A DNA stretch of 64,000 nt from OM182 bacterium MED-G28 (lineage in GTDB: Bacteria > Pseudomonadota > Gammaproteobacteria > Pseudomonadales > Pseudohongiellaceae). The notes beneath the pieces were generated by a model. It was given only the letters and a program-made list of their open reading frames with translations. It ran no database searches and was not told the DNA's origin. Position numbers and translations under genes: made by a program. Shown here in pieces: positions 53,404 to 62,777 of the stretch (position 1 is the first letter of the stretch; the number at the start of each line of letters is the position of its first letter). The DNA is taken from positions 1-64,000 of the forward strand of contig NTJZ01000008.1 in NCBI GenBank assembly GCA_002457215.1. The letters are read 5' to 3'.

Positions 53404-54579
53404 TTACTCTTGGGCCAAGAATTCCAGTGCTGCGCTGACTCCACCTTTGTTGTGAGGTATGCCAGCAATGCCAAGGCCCATTTCAACACCGCTAAGTGTG
53501 CCTGCCAACATTAGCTCATTGAAATCTCCGAGATGACCAATACGAAATACTTTGCCTTTGATTTTGCCCAGCCCGGTACCGAGGGACATATCAAATCTGT
53601 CGAGAATTATCTTCCTCAGTACATCAGCATCGTGCCCGTCTGGCATAATCACCGCAGTGAGCGAATTGCTATATTCTTCTGGAACCACACAAAGGTTCTC
53701 TAAGCCCCAGGTTTCGACAGCCAGCCGAGTTGCCTCAGCCAATCGAGCATGGCGTGAGAATACTTTGTCCATACCTTCTGCATGCAAAAGGCGAAGTGCT
53801 TCTTTCAATCCATAGAGAAGGTTTGTGGCAGGAGTGTAGGGGAAAACTCCGTTAGCATTATTTTCTATCATGTCCTGCCAAGACCAATAAGCTACATTTG
53901 TGGTGGCAGATTTAGATTCTGCGAGGGCTTTTTCACTAATAGCATTAAATCCTAATCCTGGTGGAAGCATTAATCCTTTCTGAGAGCCACTCACGGTAAC
54001 ATCGACTTTCCAATCATCGTGTCGATATTCAACGCAAGCCAGCGATGAAATTGTATCGACTAAATAAAGTGCAGGATGATTGGCCGCATCAATAGCTTGT
54101 CGAATTTCTCCGATGCGGCTGGTGGCACCGGTGGAAGTCTCATTATGGACTACGCATACCGCTCTAATATTATGCGTTGTGTCTGCCTTGAGTTTTTCTT
54201 CAACAATTGTCGGATCAACGCCGTGACGCCAGTCCCCTTCAACCCATTCAACTTCTACACCAAGCTTCTCTGCCATGCTCTTCCACAATGTTGCGAACCA
54301 GCCAGTTTCAAATGCAAGCACTTTATCCCCGGGGGATAAAACGTTGACGAGGGCCGCTTCCCAGGCTCCAGTGCCAGATGAAGGGAATATGATTATGGGA
54401 GCTGCTGTATTGAAGACAGGTTTAAGTTGATCAAGAATGCCGAAGGTTAATTCAGGGAAATCTGGCCCGCGATGGTCCACTACAGCTTGAGACATTGCTC
54501 GTAAGACGCTATCCGGGACATTCGAAGGACCCGGAATTTGCAGGAAATGTCTACCAGCTCGCAATTTAGAGTCACTCAT
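53404..54579 (-). CDS. Serine/alanine-glyoxylate aminotransferase family protein (class V)
   Basis: 391 aa, PLP fold type I. N-terminal LQIPGPSNVPDSVLRAMSQ, SSGTGAWEAALVNVLSPGDKVL and FETGWFATLW, VVHNETSTG, VDTISSLACVEYRHD, and Lys201 in SGSQKGLMLPPGLGFNAIS. This is the signature of serine-glyoxylate aminotransferases, which convert glyoxylate and serine (or alanine) to glycine and hydroxypyruvate (or pyruvate). Substrate choice between serine and alanine cannot be read here. Cytoplasmic; neighbours are a GntP permease and a penicillin-acylase-like lipoprotein. Confidence 0.9.
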   Translation of the reverse strand: MSDSKLRAGRHFLQIPGPSNVPDSVLRAMSQAVVDHRGPDFPELTFGILDQLKPVFNTAAPIIIFPSSGTGAWEAALVNVLSPGDKVLAFETGWFATLWKSMAEKLGVEVEWVEGDWRHGVDPTIVEEKLKADTTHNIRAVCVVHNETSTGATSRIGEIRQAIDAANHPALYLVDTISSLACVEYRHDDWKVDVTVSGSQKGLMLPPGLGFNAISEKALAESKSATTNVAYWSWQDMIENNANGVFPYTPATNLLYGLKEALRLLHAEGMDKVFSRHARLAEATRLAVETWGLENLCVVPEEYSNSLTAVIMPDGHDADVLRKIILDRFDMSLGTGLGKIKGKVFRIGHLGDFNELMLAGTLSGVEMGLGIAGIPHNKGGVSAALEFLAQE

Positions 54580-54623
54580 GATTATTTCTTTTAGTTTTTC
54601 TTATTTAAAGTTGGCTTTGTCGA

Positions 54624-56894
54624 TTAGCCCCCGGGATTATATGCTCTCTCTACGTTTGCTTCGACATCTTCTCGGTAAAATAGTACATCCCTAAATTCGC
54701 CATTGGCATACATCTCTGCTTGGTCGCTAAAATGAGGAAGATTTGGATCACTTTGTAAACCACCCGCAGTAATTGCTTTGGCAGTCAAACGTTCTCCAAA
54801 TTCCACAACTGCGACGAAACTGTTTCCGCTGGTACCGTACATCCGGTTCGTTCCTGGATAAGCTCTAGCTCCGAAGGAGGCAAGGGATCCCCAGCGACCG
54901 GAGGCAAATCCAACGGGAATACTTGGCTCTTCATCATTGAAATCTTGAACTATGTCGCCATTCAGTCGCTGATACCTGTTTATCTCGCCCCAGGGGACAC
55001 GCCAATCGCCAAAGTCGTTGGTTAAATCTTCAGCTGCAGCTCGCAATGCAATTAATTGCTGTGCGAGGGTAGAGCGGTCGGCCATATATTCATAAATATT
55101 TGTATCAGATACAGCGGCTTCTTCTGCTACTGCTGCCATCAAGTTCTGTGCGTAATAAATTGCCAAGGAGGTTTCTACTGAATCTACGGACCAGTTGTAG
55201 TCCCAGGTTCGCAAAAGATCTATGTATTCTAATAATTCAGATTGAATCGAAACCTGATTCGTGGTGGCGGGGAAATTTTCGAGATTGTTGCTGTTTTCAG
55301 TATTAAGACCACTTATTTGATCTACCGCTGTAACTAGAAGTAAATCAGGAATTAAATCTTCAAACGCAGGTAGAAAAGGATCATAGGCAGCCTCGATTAG
55401 ACTATCGAGCGTAAAGTCAGTTTTGTTTTCCAAAACTTGGACTGCATGCACGCCGCGATAATTCTCTGGGTTATTCGCCATGTAAACAGGGTAATCAGAT
55501 ACCACCGGACTATCCGGACCGGACGCATTAAATGGGGTGTTGTTAGTGTTTTGTATCCAGCCTACATCAGGATTAAAAACAGTGATTATTTCATCAAGAC
55601 TATGTAAGCCTTGATAGTCAGTTGCAGGATTGCTGCCATCCAGTAGCTCATTCCAATTCAAACTTTGATCTCTTCTTGGAATGTAGTTGCCGTGCCAATA
55701 AGCGATATTGCCTTTGCTATCAGCATATACGGTATTGTTCGATGAATTTGTGCGTAACTCCATGGTTGCTGCGAACTCTTCATAGTTATTAGACTTTGTG
55801 CGTCCATAAGATTGGCTCAATGCCTTTATAGGTTCTTCCATGATGCTGAAGGCAACCCACTTATCATCTTCGCCTCTTACAATTGGGCCGTGGTGACTGC
55901 GGTAAGTCGTAAAATCTCGGGATAGCATTTCATCATCGCCTTTGTAAGAAATGGTAATAACTTTTTCTTCTAGCTTTTTCTCGCTATTACCGTGCACGTA
56001 ATAAACACCATCATCTCGTTGGACAATTGTCTCAAGATACTCATCTATCGCATCAGCGCGGGAAGAGGTATGCATCCAACCTGTATTTTCATTGAAGCCC
56101 TGGTAGATAAAAAACTGTCCCCAGGTAACCGCGCCATAGGCATTTAATCCTTCCCCGCTGATCATGTGTAGTTCTGATCTAAAGAAGAAAGACGTATGAG
56201 GGTTGATTAGGAACAAGGCGTTGCCATTGGCGGTGTTTTCAGGGGCAATAGAGAAACCATTGGATCCTCTTGGTTCATTGTCATTTGGATAGTTGATTTG
56301 TGCAAATTGATCACCGTCCCCATAGAAGTTTTGCAGCTCTAGAATATTTATGCGTTCGATATCACCGCCAATGCTGCCTTCGGTAAACGTGAGCGCCATC
56401 CATGGTTCGAATTTATTGATTACCCTAGGTTTAACTTCCGGATGTGTGTAAAGGTAGTAATTGAGACCGTCGGCATAGGCGTTCATTAATTCCTGCAGCC
56501 AGTCTGGGCTGGCATCATACATGGCTCGGATCTCTACTGGATCGATAAATAACTTCATACGGAGATCGCGGTATATCTGTCCAGCACCTTCGGCTTCCGC
56601 TAATCGACCCATGGAGTTGAGGTAGTTAGTTTCCACGCGATTAAAATCATCTTCGGCCTGAGCGTAGAGAGTGCCGAATACGGTGTCAGCATCGGTCTCT
56701 CCATAGATGTGTGCGATGCCCCAGCGATCGCGCAGGATTTCCACATTTGCTGCACGCTGCTCGAGATGAGAAATTTCCTCGGCGCTGAACTGCGATGAAG
56801 TTTGCGGAGCCGAAGTTAGTGGAGTTTCCGAACTATTTTCGGAACCACAAGACACTGCGGCAAAAGTTAAAAGTATTGCAAGGTAAGATCGCAT
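54624..56894 (-). CDS. Penicillin-acylase-family amidase (Ntn hydrolase, S45), lipoprotein
   Basis: 756 aa with a lipobox VSC (Cys16). Alpha-subunit EILRDRWGIAHIYGETDADTVFG at about 52-74. The autocatalytic nucleophile is Ser211 in PRGSNGFSIAPEN, predicting processing into about 20- and 60-kDa chains. Later NNTPFNASGPDS and GTSGNSFVAVVEFG near the end are typical. It cleaves acyl amides in the periplasm; family members include acyl-homoserine-lactone acylases, but specificity is not visible. Second gene of the operon, 41 nt after the amidohydrolase. Confidence 0.9.
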   Translation of the reverse strand: MRSYLAILLTFAAVSCGSENSSETPLTSAPQTSSQFSAEEISHLEQRAANVEILRDRWGIAHIYGETDADTVFGTLYAQAEDDFNRVETNYLNSMGRLAEAEGAGQIYRDLRMKLFIDPVEIRAMYDASPDWLQELMNAYADGLNYYLYTHPEVKPRVINKFEPWMALTFTEGSIGGDIERINILELQNFYGDGDQFAQINYPNDNEPRGSNGFSIAPENTANGNALFLINPHTSFFFRSELHMISGEGLNAYGAVTWGQFFIYQGFNENTGWMHTSSRADAIDEYLETIVQRDDGVYYVHGNSEKKLEEKVITISYKGDDEMLSRDFTTYRSHHGPIVRGEDDKWVAFSIMEEPIKALSQSYGRTKSNNYEEFAATMELRTNSSNNTVYADSKGNIAYWHGNYIPRRDQSLNWNELLDGSNPATDYQGLHSLDEIITVFNPDVGWIQNTNNTPFNASGPDSPVVSDYPVYMANNPENYRGVHAVQVLENKTDFTLDSLIEAAYDPFLPAFEDLIPDLLLVTAVDQISGLNTENSNNLENFPATTNQVSIQSELLEYIDLLRTWDYNWSVDSVETSLAIYYAQNLMAAVAEEAAVSDTNIYEYMADRSTLAQQLIALRAAAEDLTNDFGDWRVPWGEINRYQRLNGDIVQDFNDEEPSIPVGFASGRWGSLASFGARAYPGTNRMYGTSGNSFVAVVEFGERLTAKAITAGGLQSDPNLPHFSDQAEMYANGEFRDVLFYREDVEANVERAYNPGG

Positions 56895-56935
56895 AGTTTT
56901 ATAACAACCTCTTTATGGAAGACAGCAATAAGTAA

Positions 56936-58579
56936 TTAGTCCGTAACTTTTACACCGTTAACCCAAGTTTCCGTAGCTTGAACTTGCCAGAGTTCATTCT
57001 CTGGAATAGTAAACATGTCGCGGTCGAGAAAAATAAAATCCGCTTTCTTACCAGTTTCAAGAGTTCCTAGGATTTCCTCTTGGTGTCCGGCATAGGCCGC
57101 GTCGATAGTAAAGCTTGCAAATGCCTCCACCAGAGTCATTCGCTCTTCGGGATACCAGCCGCCGGGAGGCTCATTGTCTTGACCCTGTCGAGTTACCGAA
57201 GCGTGTAAGCCCCAGAACGGATTCGGTGATTCCACGGGGAAGTCAGAACCATTTGCAATTATGGCGCCTGTATCAAGAAGTTTACGCCAGGCATAGGCTC
57301 CTTGAATTCGGACTGATCCTATTCGATCTTCTGCCATATTCTTGTCACTGGTGGCGTGGGTAGCCTGCATTGATGGAATCACTCCCAATTCAGCAAAGCG
57401 CAGTATATCTTCGTAGCGAAGTATCTGGGCGTGCTCGATTCGATGACGCATTGCCTGAGTATCAGTTTCATTAATAAGACGTTCGTAGTTATCCATTACT
57501 TTTAAATTTGCGTTATCACCGATGGCATGTGTGGCAACTTGAAATCCTGCATTCATGGCAACTCGCATAAGAAACTCAAGGCGTTCGTCGTCATAGCGCA
57601 GCAAGCCGCGATTACCTGGTTCGTCCGAATAGTCATCTATCAGTGCAGCCCCTCGACTCCCTAATGCACCATCGCCTACAACTTTCACACTGCGAATAAC
57701 AAAGGTGTCGTCGTCGCTGCTAAAAAATCCTTCGCCGAGTCGATCCTGATAAAGTGGATCAGATGCGGACAGCATTGCATTTACTCGAATTGGCAAAGGC
57801 CCTTCATTCACTAACTCTTTAAAAGCAGCAACAGTTTGGCTGCCAATGCCTGCATCATGCACGCTGGTCATCCCGTATGTAGCTAAACTTTCCATTGCCG
57901 TTTGCAGTGCAAACTTCTGTTCTTCGAAAGTAGGATTGGGTATTTGCGCGCTTACGTAGCGCATTGCTGTGTCGATGAGAACACCGGTAGCGTCGCCATT
58001 TTCATCTCGAATGATTTGTCCACCAGTTGGATCTTCAGTGTTGCGATCTATGTTAGCGAGTTCCATTGCTGCAGAGTTTGCCCAACCCGCATGACCATCG
58101 ATGCGGGTTAGCCAGACCGGCTTGTCTTTTACTAAGGCGTCGATAGTAGCTGCTGATGGAAATTCATTACTGTCCCAAAGCACCTGATTCCAGCCGCGGC
58201 CTAGAATCCATTCCAACTCGGAATTTTCCTCAACAAAAGTCAAAACTCTCTGCGCTGCCTCTTCTTCTGAGCTTGCTCCAACTAAATCCACTCGCAGCAA
58301 ACTGAATCCATAACTACCAACATGACCATGAGCATCGATAAGCCCAGGTATCAGCGTCCTGCCGTTTCCGTTGATTACGTTGTCAATATTGCTCGGTAAC
58401 TCATCGTCGTTGGTATAGGTACGATCGACTTTGTCATTGGTAAATTGCAACGCAGAAAATTGAACAAGATCACGATCGCTGTTCAGTGTATAGCCGTTTA
58501 AATCAGTAATCAGCGTAGTGTCGGCAAAACTGGTTATGGCCAGACACAAAAGTGCGAGTGTCAGAGCAGACTTCTTCAT
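56936..58579 (-). CDS. Exported amidohydrolase, YtcJ-like
   Basis: 547 aa. Signal peptide about 1-19 (SFAD). Amidohydrolase-3 family: LIPGLIDAHGHVGSYG at about 78-92, FQVATHAIGDNAN, RHRIEHAQIL, NGSDFPVESPNP and GKKADFIFLDRDMF. Metal His pair HGH and later HAIGD are intact. Related to the lipoprotein at 11083-12825 but with a cleavable leader. First gene of the four-gene operon ending at 52000. The two amidohydrolases flanking other amide hydrolases suggest turnover of exported or environmental amides. Confidence 0.88.
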   Translation of the reverse strand: MKKSALTLALLCLAITSFADTTLITDLNGYTLNSDRDLVQFSALQFTNDKVDRTYTNDDELPSNIDNVINGNGRTLIPGLIDAHGHVGSYGFSLLRVDLVGASSEEEAAQRVLTFVEENSELEWILGRGWNQVLWDSNEFPSAATIDALVKDKPVWLTRIDGHAGWANSAAMELANIDRNTEDPTGGQIIRDENGDATGVLIDTAMRYVSAQIPNPTFEEQKFALQTAMESLATYGMTSVHDAGIGSQTVAAFKELVNEGPLPIRVNAMLSASDPLYQDRLGEGFFSSDDDTFVIRSVKVVGDGALGSRGAALIDDYSDEPGNRGLLRYDDERLEFLMRVAMNAGFQVATHAIGDNANLKVMDNYERLINETDTQAMRHRIEHAQILRYEDILRFAELGVIPSMQATHATSDKNMAEDRIGSVRIQGAYAWRKLLDTGAIIANGSDFPVESPNPFWGLHASVTRQGQDNEPPGGWYPEERMTLVEAFASFTIDAAYAGHQEEILGTLETGKKADFIFLDRDMFTIPENELWQVQATETWVNGVKVTD

Positions 58580-58765
58580 AGTTCAGAACTTCATGATGTT
58601 TAGGTTTGGCTTCGAGTCTAGCATAGAGGAATTAATTAATGGCTCCCGTCAAATTTTTCCCGCTTGTTTAATTGGGGCTATCGGCTCTAAATGAAGCTGA
58701 TTCTGCGAACCTCGCCACCATTGCATTGAGATTTTTAGCCAAGTAAACAGCTAGACGGAGGTGAC

Positions 58766-58846
58766 ATGTCAGTGACTTGTCTGCCAGCGCCGAGCATAAG
58801 AAGAGTTACTCTCGGTCAAAATAAGCAGCGGTCGCATTACTGGTGA
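58766..58846 (+). CDS. Possible 26-aa leader peptide upstream of the unknown exported protein
   Basis: ATG 58766 follows GGAGGTGAC, one of the strongest ribosome sites in the window. The peptide (MSVTCLPAPSIRRVTLGQNK and six more) has no membrane segment. The start lies within the perfect palindrome TGACATGTCA. It ends 31 nt before the next start codon. A chance ORF is possible; no repeat of codons typical of attenuation was seen. Confidence 0.3.
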   Translation: MSVTCLPAPSIRRVTLGQNKQRSHYW

Positions 58847-58877
58847 ATTATTAACCCAACTCTGAGGGAGTTTTCCG

Positions 58878-59594
58878 ATGGCACTAAAAAGTATTTTTAA
58901 ACTTGCTCTATTATCCCTGCTGCTAAATAGTAGCGGAGTTTTTGCGGCTGACAATACCCAAGTTAGCGAGCGGGTCAGCATTAGAGATATGCGCTATTGT
59001 GAAATTTTTGGGATATCTAGGACCAGCAATGGTTTACAGTCCGCAGCATTCAATTCTTTTCCTCTCAATGATTGTCCTCAGGACGAATGGGAAGCCATTG
59101 ACTTGGAGGGAGTCAGTTCTCAGTTAGGCGCTTCTTTAGCAACAAGAAATGGCCCTCGATACTGGACGATGGATTTTATCGTCAGCAACACCGAAACAAA
59201 GGGTCAGGAATTTTTTGGCACGCTAGAAATGCGCCATGGCGCTACTGTGCTGATTGCTGCATCGGCCCCTTCAGGCCCCTCAGGTCCATATTCCAGTAGA
59301 AGTGTCGAACGCGACACTGAATTTCATTTTTATAAGGGCACACCTGTCTTCGAACTTATCGACCCTGATGGTAAAATTTATGTCATGCAATCCTATAGTG
59401 TTCAGCATGTCACCGATCAATCCTTTGCTGATCTCGCTTCTTTGGATGAACGTATTTCGTTACCTAGTGGGTGGCAATTTCGAACTCGAACGCTGGTTGA
59501 AGATCTAGTCGTTGAAGATATCAATGGTATAGCGACCGTTACGCAGGATGATTTTAGAAACACCTATCAACTTACGACGCTTACCCTAGATTAA
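58878..59594 (+). CDS. Exported protein of unknown function (238 aa)
   Basis: Signal peptide about 1-23 (VFAA), ATG after GAGGGAG. The mature protein has two Cys (RYCEIFG and LNDCPQDEW) that could form a disulphide, then a beta-rich domain (GTLEMRHGATVLIAASAP, GPSGPYSSRSVERDTEFHF) and DGKIYVMQSYSVQHV. No known family is recognised. Alone on its strand, with a possible small leader ORF upstream and a 331-nt empty stretch after it. Confidence 0.72.
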   Translation: MALKSIFKLALLSLLLNSSGVFAADNTQVSERVSIRDMRYCEIFGISRTSNGLQSAAFNSFPLNDCPQDEWEAIDLEGVSSQLGASLATRNGPRYWTMDFIVSNTETKGQEFFGTLEMRHGATVLIAASAPSGPSGPYSSRSVERDTEFHFYKGTPVFELIDPDGKIYVMQSYSVQHVTDQSFADLASLDERISLPSGWQFRTRTLVEDLVVEDINGIATVTQDDFRNTYQLTTLTLD

Positions 59595-59925
59595 GAAGTG
59601 GAATTACTAGATGGTATTTCGTAGCTAGTGCCCCTAAGCTAAGGGAGTTGGTGCTCAGGGGGACGATTTCTAGAGTAGCTCTGACGATATCGGTTTTAGC
59701 CAACGTGCTGATCATCTGCCAAGATTCTGTTAGTGTATCTTTCAATGACGTGGCATCGACACTGCCCCTGGGCTAGATACGAATTTAAGAGAATTGAGAA
59801 AAGAAAAAGGATGATCGCAGGGAGACTTGTTGCATCTTACCGGATTAAACTTAAGGACCATTCATAAGCCTGAAACCTTTATGGTTAAAGTAGTGAGGCT
59901 CAGTCAATAATAACGGAGAAAACAA
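59595..59925. other. Intergenic stretch of 331 nt, no gene seen
   Basis: Lies between two same-strand genes. No ORF with a ribosome site, no clear terminator hairpin and no RNA gene were found. A ribosome site CGGAG sits just before the DUF3604 start. Confidence 0.6.
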
Positions 59926-61983
59926 ATGAACCTTCGAGCCTTATCTATATTCAGTGCCTTATTGCTCGCCGCCTGTGGCGGCGAAACTGAACCGGTTCAA
60001 CCAATTGATGTTGCTGACGCAGAGAATAGTGCAGCAGCAGAAGCTCCTAGCAACGATGCAGCAAGTGCTCCTAGTCCAGCAGCATCGTCTGGAATTCAGC
60101 AAAGCCTGCTAACAATTCCGAATGACATTTTCAGCGCACTCCCGGGAAAGAATGCCACGCGAACGGCGCTTTTTGGCGACCTGCATGTTCACACCACCTA
60201 TTCGTTCGATGCTTTTGCCTTTGGCACTTTGGCGACACCTTATGATGCCTATCGTTATGCTCTAGGCGATACTATCCAGCACCCGGCTGGTTTCGATATG
60301 ACATTACGCGTACCCCTGGATTTTTATGCGGTCACCGACCACGCCATGTATATGGGTGTGTCGCGTCAGACAGCGGACCCGAGTACTGAGATAGCCAGAA
60401 TTATGGAATTAGACTATATGGAGAATCTCAATGCGCCGGAAAATCTAATTCCTGGTCTCTCGCCGAACCGGACCAGGGCTTTCAGTTCTTTTCTCGGTGA
60501 TGCCGCACGTTTGATTGCCGATGGGACTCTTAGTCAAGACTTGGTACATGACATCACCCGCGATGCCTGGAAAGATACTGTTGCCGCCGCTGAGCAATAT
60601 AACAAACCAGGTGAGTTCACGACCTTTGTTGCTTATGAGTACACCACCTCGACGGCCGACCGCGGAAATTTGCATCGCAACGTTATCTTTCGCGACGCCG
60701 ATAAACTTCCCGCAGTGCCTTTCTCTCGAGTGCACAGTAGAAATCCAGAAGACTTATGGGATTGGATGGATGGCTTGCGTGATGAAGGAATTGAATCACT
60801 AGCTATTCCTCACAATTCGAACGGTTCCAACGGGCAAATGTTCAAGCTGGTGGATTGGGCGGGCAATCCGCTCGATGACACCTATTCATCGCAGCGCACT
60901 CGTAATGAACCGCTTATCGAAATCACACAAATTAAAGGCACATCGGAAACGCACCCCTTGTTATCAGATAATGATGAATGGGCCGATTTTGAAATTATGC
61001 CTTATCGCATCGCAACCACTTTGTATTCAGAACCGTCTGGCAGCTATGCGCGAGAAGCATTATTAAACGGCTTGTCGTTCGAAGACCAGGGAATGGAGAA
61101 TCCTTTTGAATTCGGTTTTGTGGGTGCTTCTGATACGCACATGGCTGCCATAGGCGATGACGAATCTGACTTCTATGGCAAGACTGGGCTGCGTGATGCC
61201 ACACCTCAACTGACTGGGGCAGTTCCATTGAGTGCTGAAGTGGGAGAGCGCAGACTTGAGAATACTCCGGATCAGGTTAGGGAATTTGATGGCGGTGTTT
61301 ACAATACTGGATCAGCCATTACTTGGGGCGCATCGGGGATTGCCGGCGTCTGGGCTGAAGACAATACCCGAGAGTCTATCTACAACGCGTTCCGACGTAA
61401 GGAAACTTTTGCTACCACCGGCACGCGCATCAAGGTTCGTTTTTTTGGTGGATATGACTTCACCGATGAAACGCTTGCAGCACCTGATATGCTCGAGACT
61501 GCGTACAGTGAAGGTGTGTCCATGGGTTCAGATTTGTTGCCCAACGGCGACCGGGCACCGCGCTTTATTGTCTGGGCTACTCAGGATGCATTAAGTGCGC
61601 CGCTACAAAGGCTGCAGATTATCAAAGGCTGGACCGTCGATGGTGAACCCCATGAACAAGTGTTTGATGTAGCGTGTTCAAATGGCCTTTCTGTCGATTC
61701 GCAGTCTCATCGTTGCGATGATAATGGTGCGCAGGTGAACCTTGCAGACTGCTCGATTTCAACTGACGTCGGAGCGGCTGAGTTAAAAACCGTATGGGTT
61801 GATCCTGACTTTGATCCTGCCGTCCGGGCATTCTATTACGCACGTGTGCTCGAGAACCCAACTTGCCGATGGTCAACCTGGGATGCGCTCAAGGAAGGTT
61901 ACGAACCGCGACCAGATTTTCCAACGACCATTCAAGAACGTGCCTATACCTCACCGATATGGTTTCGACCTAGCACGGGCTAA
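59926..61983 (+). CDS. DUF3604 protein, PHP-like metallohydrolase, lipoprotein
   Basis: 685 aa with lipobox LAAC (Cys17) and an Ala/Ser-rich linker to about 65. FGDLHVHTTYSFDAFAFG at about 84-101 and DFYAVTDHAMYMGV are the metal-binding opening of a PHP-like fold. AIPHNSNGSNG, FVGASDTHMAAIGDDE and RKETFATTGTRIKVRFFGG complete the DUF3604 pattern, found in exported proteins of many proteobacteria. Likely a periplasmic phosphoesterase or related hydrolase, unproven. A 2-nt gap to the PpiC-like gene indicates an operon. Confidence 0.88.
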   Translation: MNLRALSIFSALLLAACGGETEPVQPIDVADAENSAAAEAPSNDAASAPSPAASSGIQQSLLTIPNDIFSALPGKNATRTALFGDLHVHTTYSFDAFAFGTLATPYDAYRYALGDTIQHPAGFDMTLRVPLDFYAVTDHAMYMGVSRQTADPSTEIARIMELDYMENLNAPENLIPGLSPNRTRAFSSFLGDAARLIADGTLSQDLVHDITRDAWKDTVAAAEQYNKPGEFTTFVAYEYTTSTADRGNLHRNVIFRDADKLPAVPFSRVHSRNPEDLWDWMDGLRDEGIESLAIPHNSNGSNGQMFKLVDWAGNPLDDTYSSQRTRNEPLIEITQIKGTSETHPLLSDNDEWADFEIMPYRIATTLYSEPSGSYAREALLNGLSFEDQGMENPFEFGFVGASDTHMAAIGDDESDFYGKTGLRDATPQLTGAVPLSAEVGERRLENTPDQVREFDGGVYNTGSAITWGASGIAGVWAEDNTRESIYNAFRRKETFATTGTRIKVRFFGGYDFTDETLAAPDMLETAYSEGVSMGSDLLPNGDRAPRFIVWATQDALSAPLQRLQIIKGWTVDGEPHEQVFDVACSNGLSVDSQSHRCDDNGAQVNLADCSISTDVGAAELKTVWVDPDFDPAVRAFYYARVLENPTCRWSTWDALKEGYEPRPDFPTTIQERAYTSPIWFRPSTG

Positions 61984-61985
61984 TC

Positions 61986-62765
61986 ATGAAATTTATGAAG
62001 AGCCACGTGTTCTGGTTTGTGGTATTGGGTAGTTTAATTTTTGTCATCGACGAACAAACTTCCGATCCGCTCGATATTATAGTTGTGGATGCTGCGCTTG
62101 AGCGGCAAGTGGCGGCGCTCTGGGCTGCACAAATACAGCGTGAACCAACCGAGGCAGAGGTAGTGAGCCTCGTCGATGATTGGGTTACTGAAGAGATCTG
62201 GCGTCGGGAGTCCATGCGGCTCAATCTGGCAGAAGAAGATGAAATTATCCGCCGGCGGATGATTCAGAAGATGCAATTTATTACCGAGCAGGAAGCCGTA
62301 CTCGCGCCGACCGAAGAAGAACTCCAGGCCTATTACGAAGCGAATCACGAGAGATATGGAGTTCCATCTAGTGTTTCCTTCGAGCAACTCCAATTTCAGT
62401 CTCGCGAAGCGGCAACCGGCGCGCTTAGTGCAGGAGAATCGCTTGCCGACCTGGCGGAGTCTTCGATGCAGAGCCGGGTGAATGTCCGCCAATCACCACT
62501 GCAAGTTGCCAGTACATTTGGCCCTGAATTTACCCGGTCGCTCAATAGCTACGACGTGGCTTTGAATTGGCAAGGTCCCATAAAAAGCACTTTTGGTTGG
62601 CACCTGGTGAAGTTGCTTGAGATAAATTCCTCCTCTGTCGCGCCATTTGAGGATATTCGCGCGACTGTCCACGGCGACTACACCTATGAATCACGATTGC
62701 AGGCCCAAGCAGACTTCATCGAACAAGTGCGTTCGAACTATGACATCGTTCGCAAAGAAGAGTAA
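61986..62765 (+). CDS. PpiC-type peptidyl-prolyl isomerase, membrane-anchored
   Basis: 259 aa. A hydrophobic N-terminal segment (HVFWFVVLGSLIFVI, about 6-20) is likely an uncleaved anchor. A helical part (QREPTEAEVVSLVDDWVTEEIWRRE) is followed by the parvulin-like domain at about 115-245 (APTEEELQAYYEANHERYG, SVSFEQLQF, FTRSLNSYD, GWHLVKLLEI). It would assist folding of exported proteins in the periplasm. Starts 2 nt after the DUF3604 stop and is followed by a HupE-like gene after 12 nt. This trio is a recurring arrangement by my recollection, unverified. Confidence 0.83.
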   Translation: MKFMKSHVFWFVVLGSLIFVIDEQTSDPLDIIVVDAALERQVAALWAAQIQREPTEAEVVSLVDDWVTEEIWRRESMRLNLAEEDEIIRRRMIQKMQFITEQEAVLAPTEEELQAYYEANHERYGVPSSVSFEQLQFQSREAATGALSAGESLADLAESSMQSRVNVRQSPLQVASTFGPEFTRSLNSYDVALNWQGPIKSTFGWHLVKLLEINSSSVAPFEDIRATVHGDYTYESRLQAQADFIEQVRSNYDIVRKEE

Positions 62766-62777
62766 GAAGAAGGATAG

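Noticed and set aside
62034-62492. 152-aa antisense frame
   Set aside because: Shadow of the PpiC-type gene; low-complexity basic composition and no family signal.
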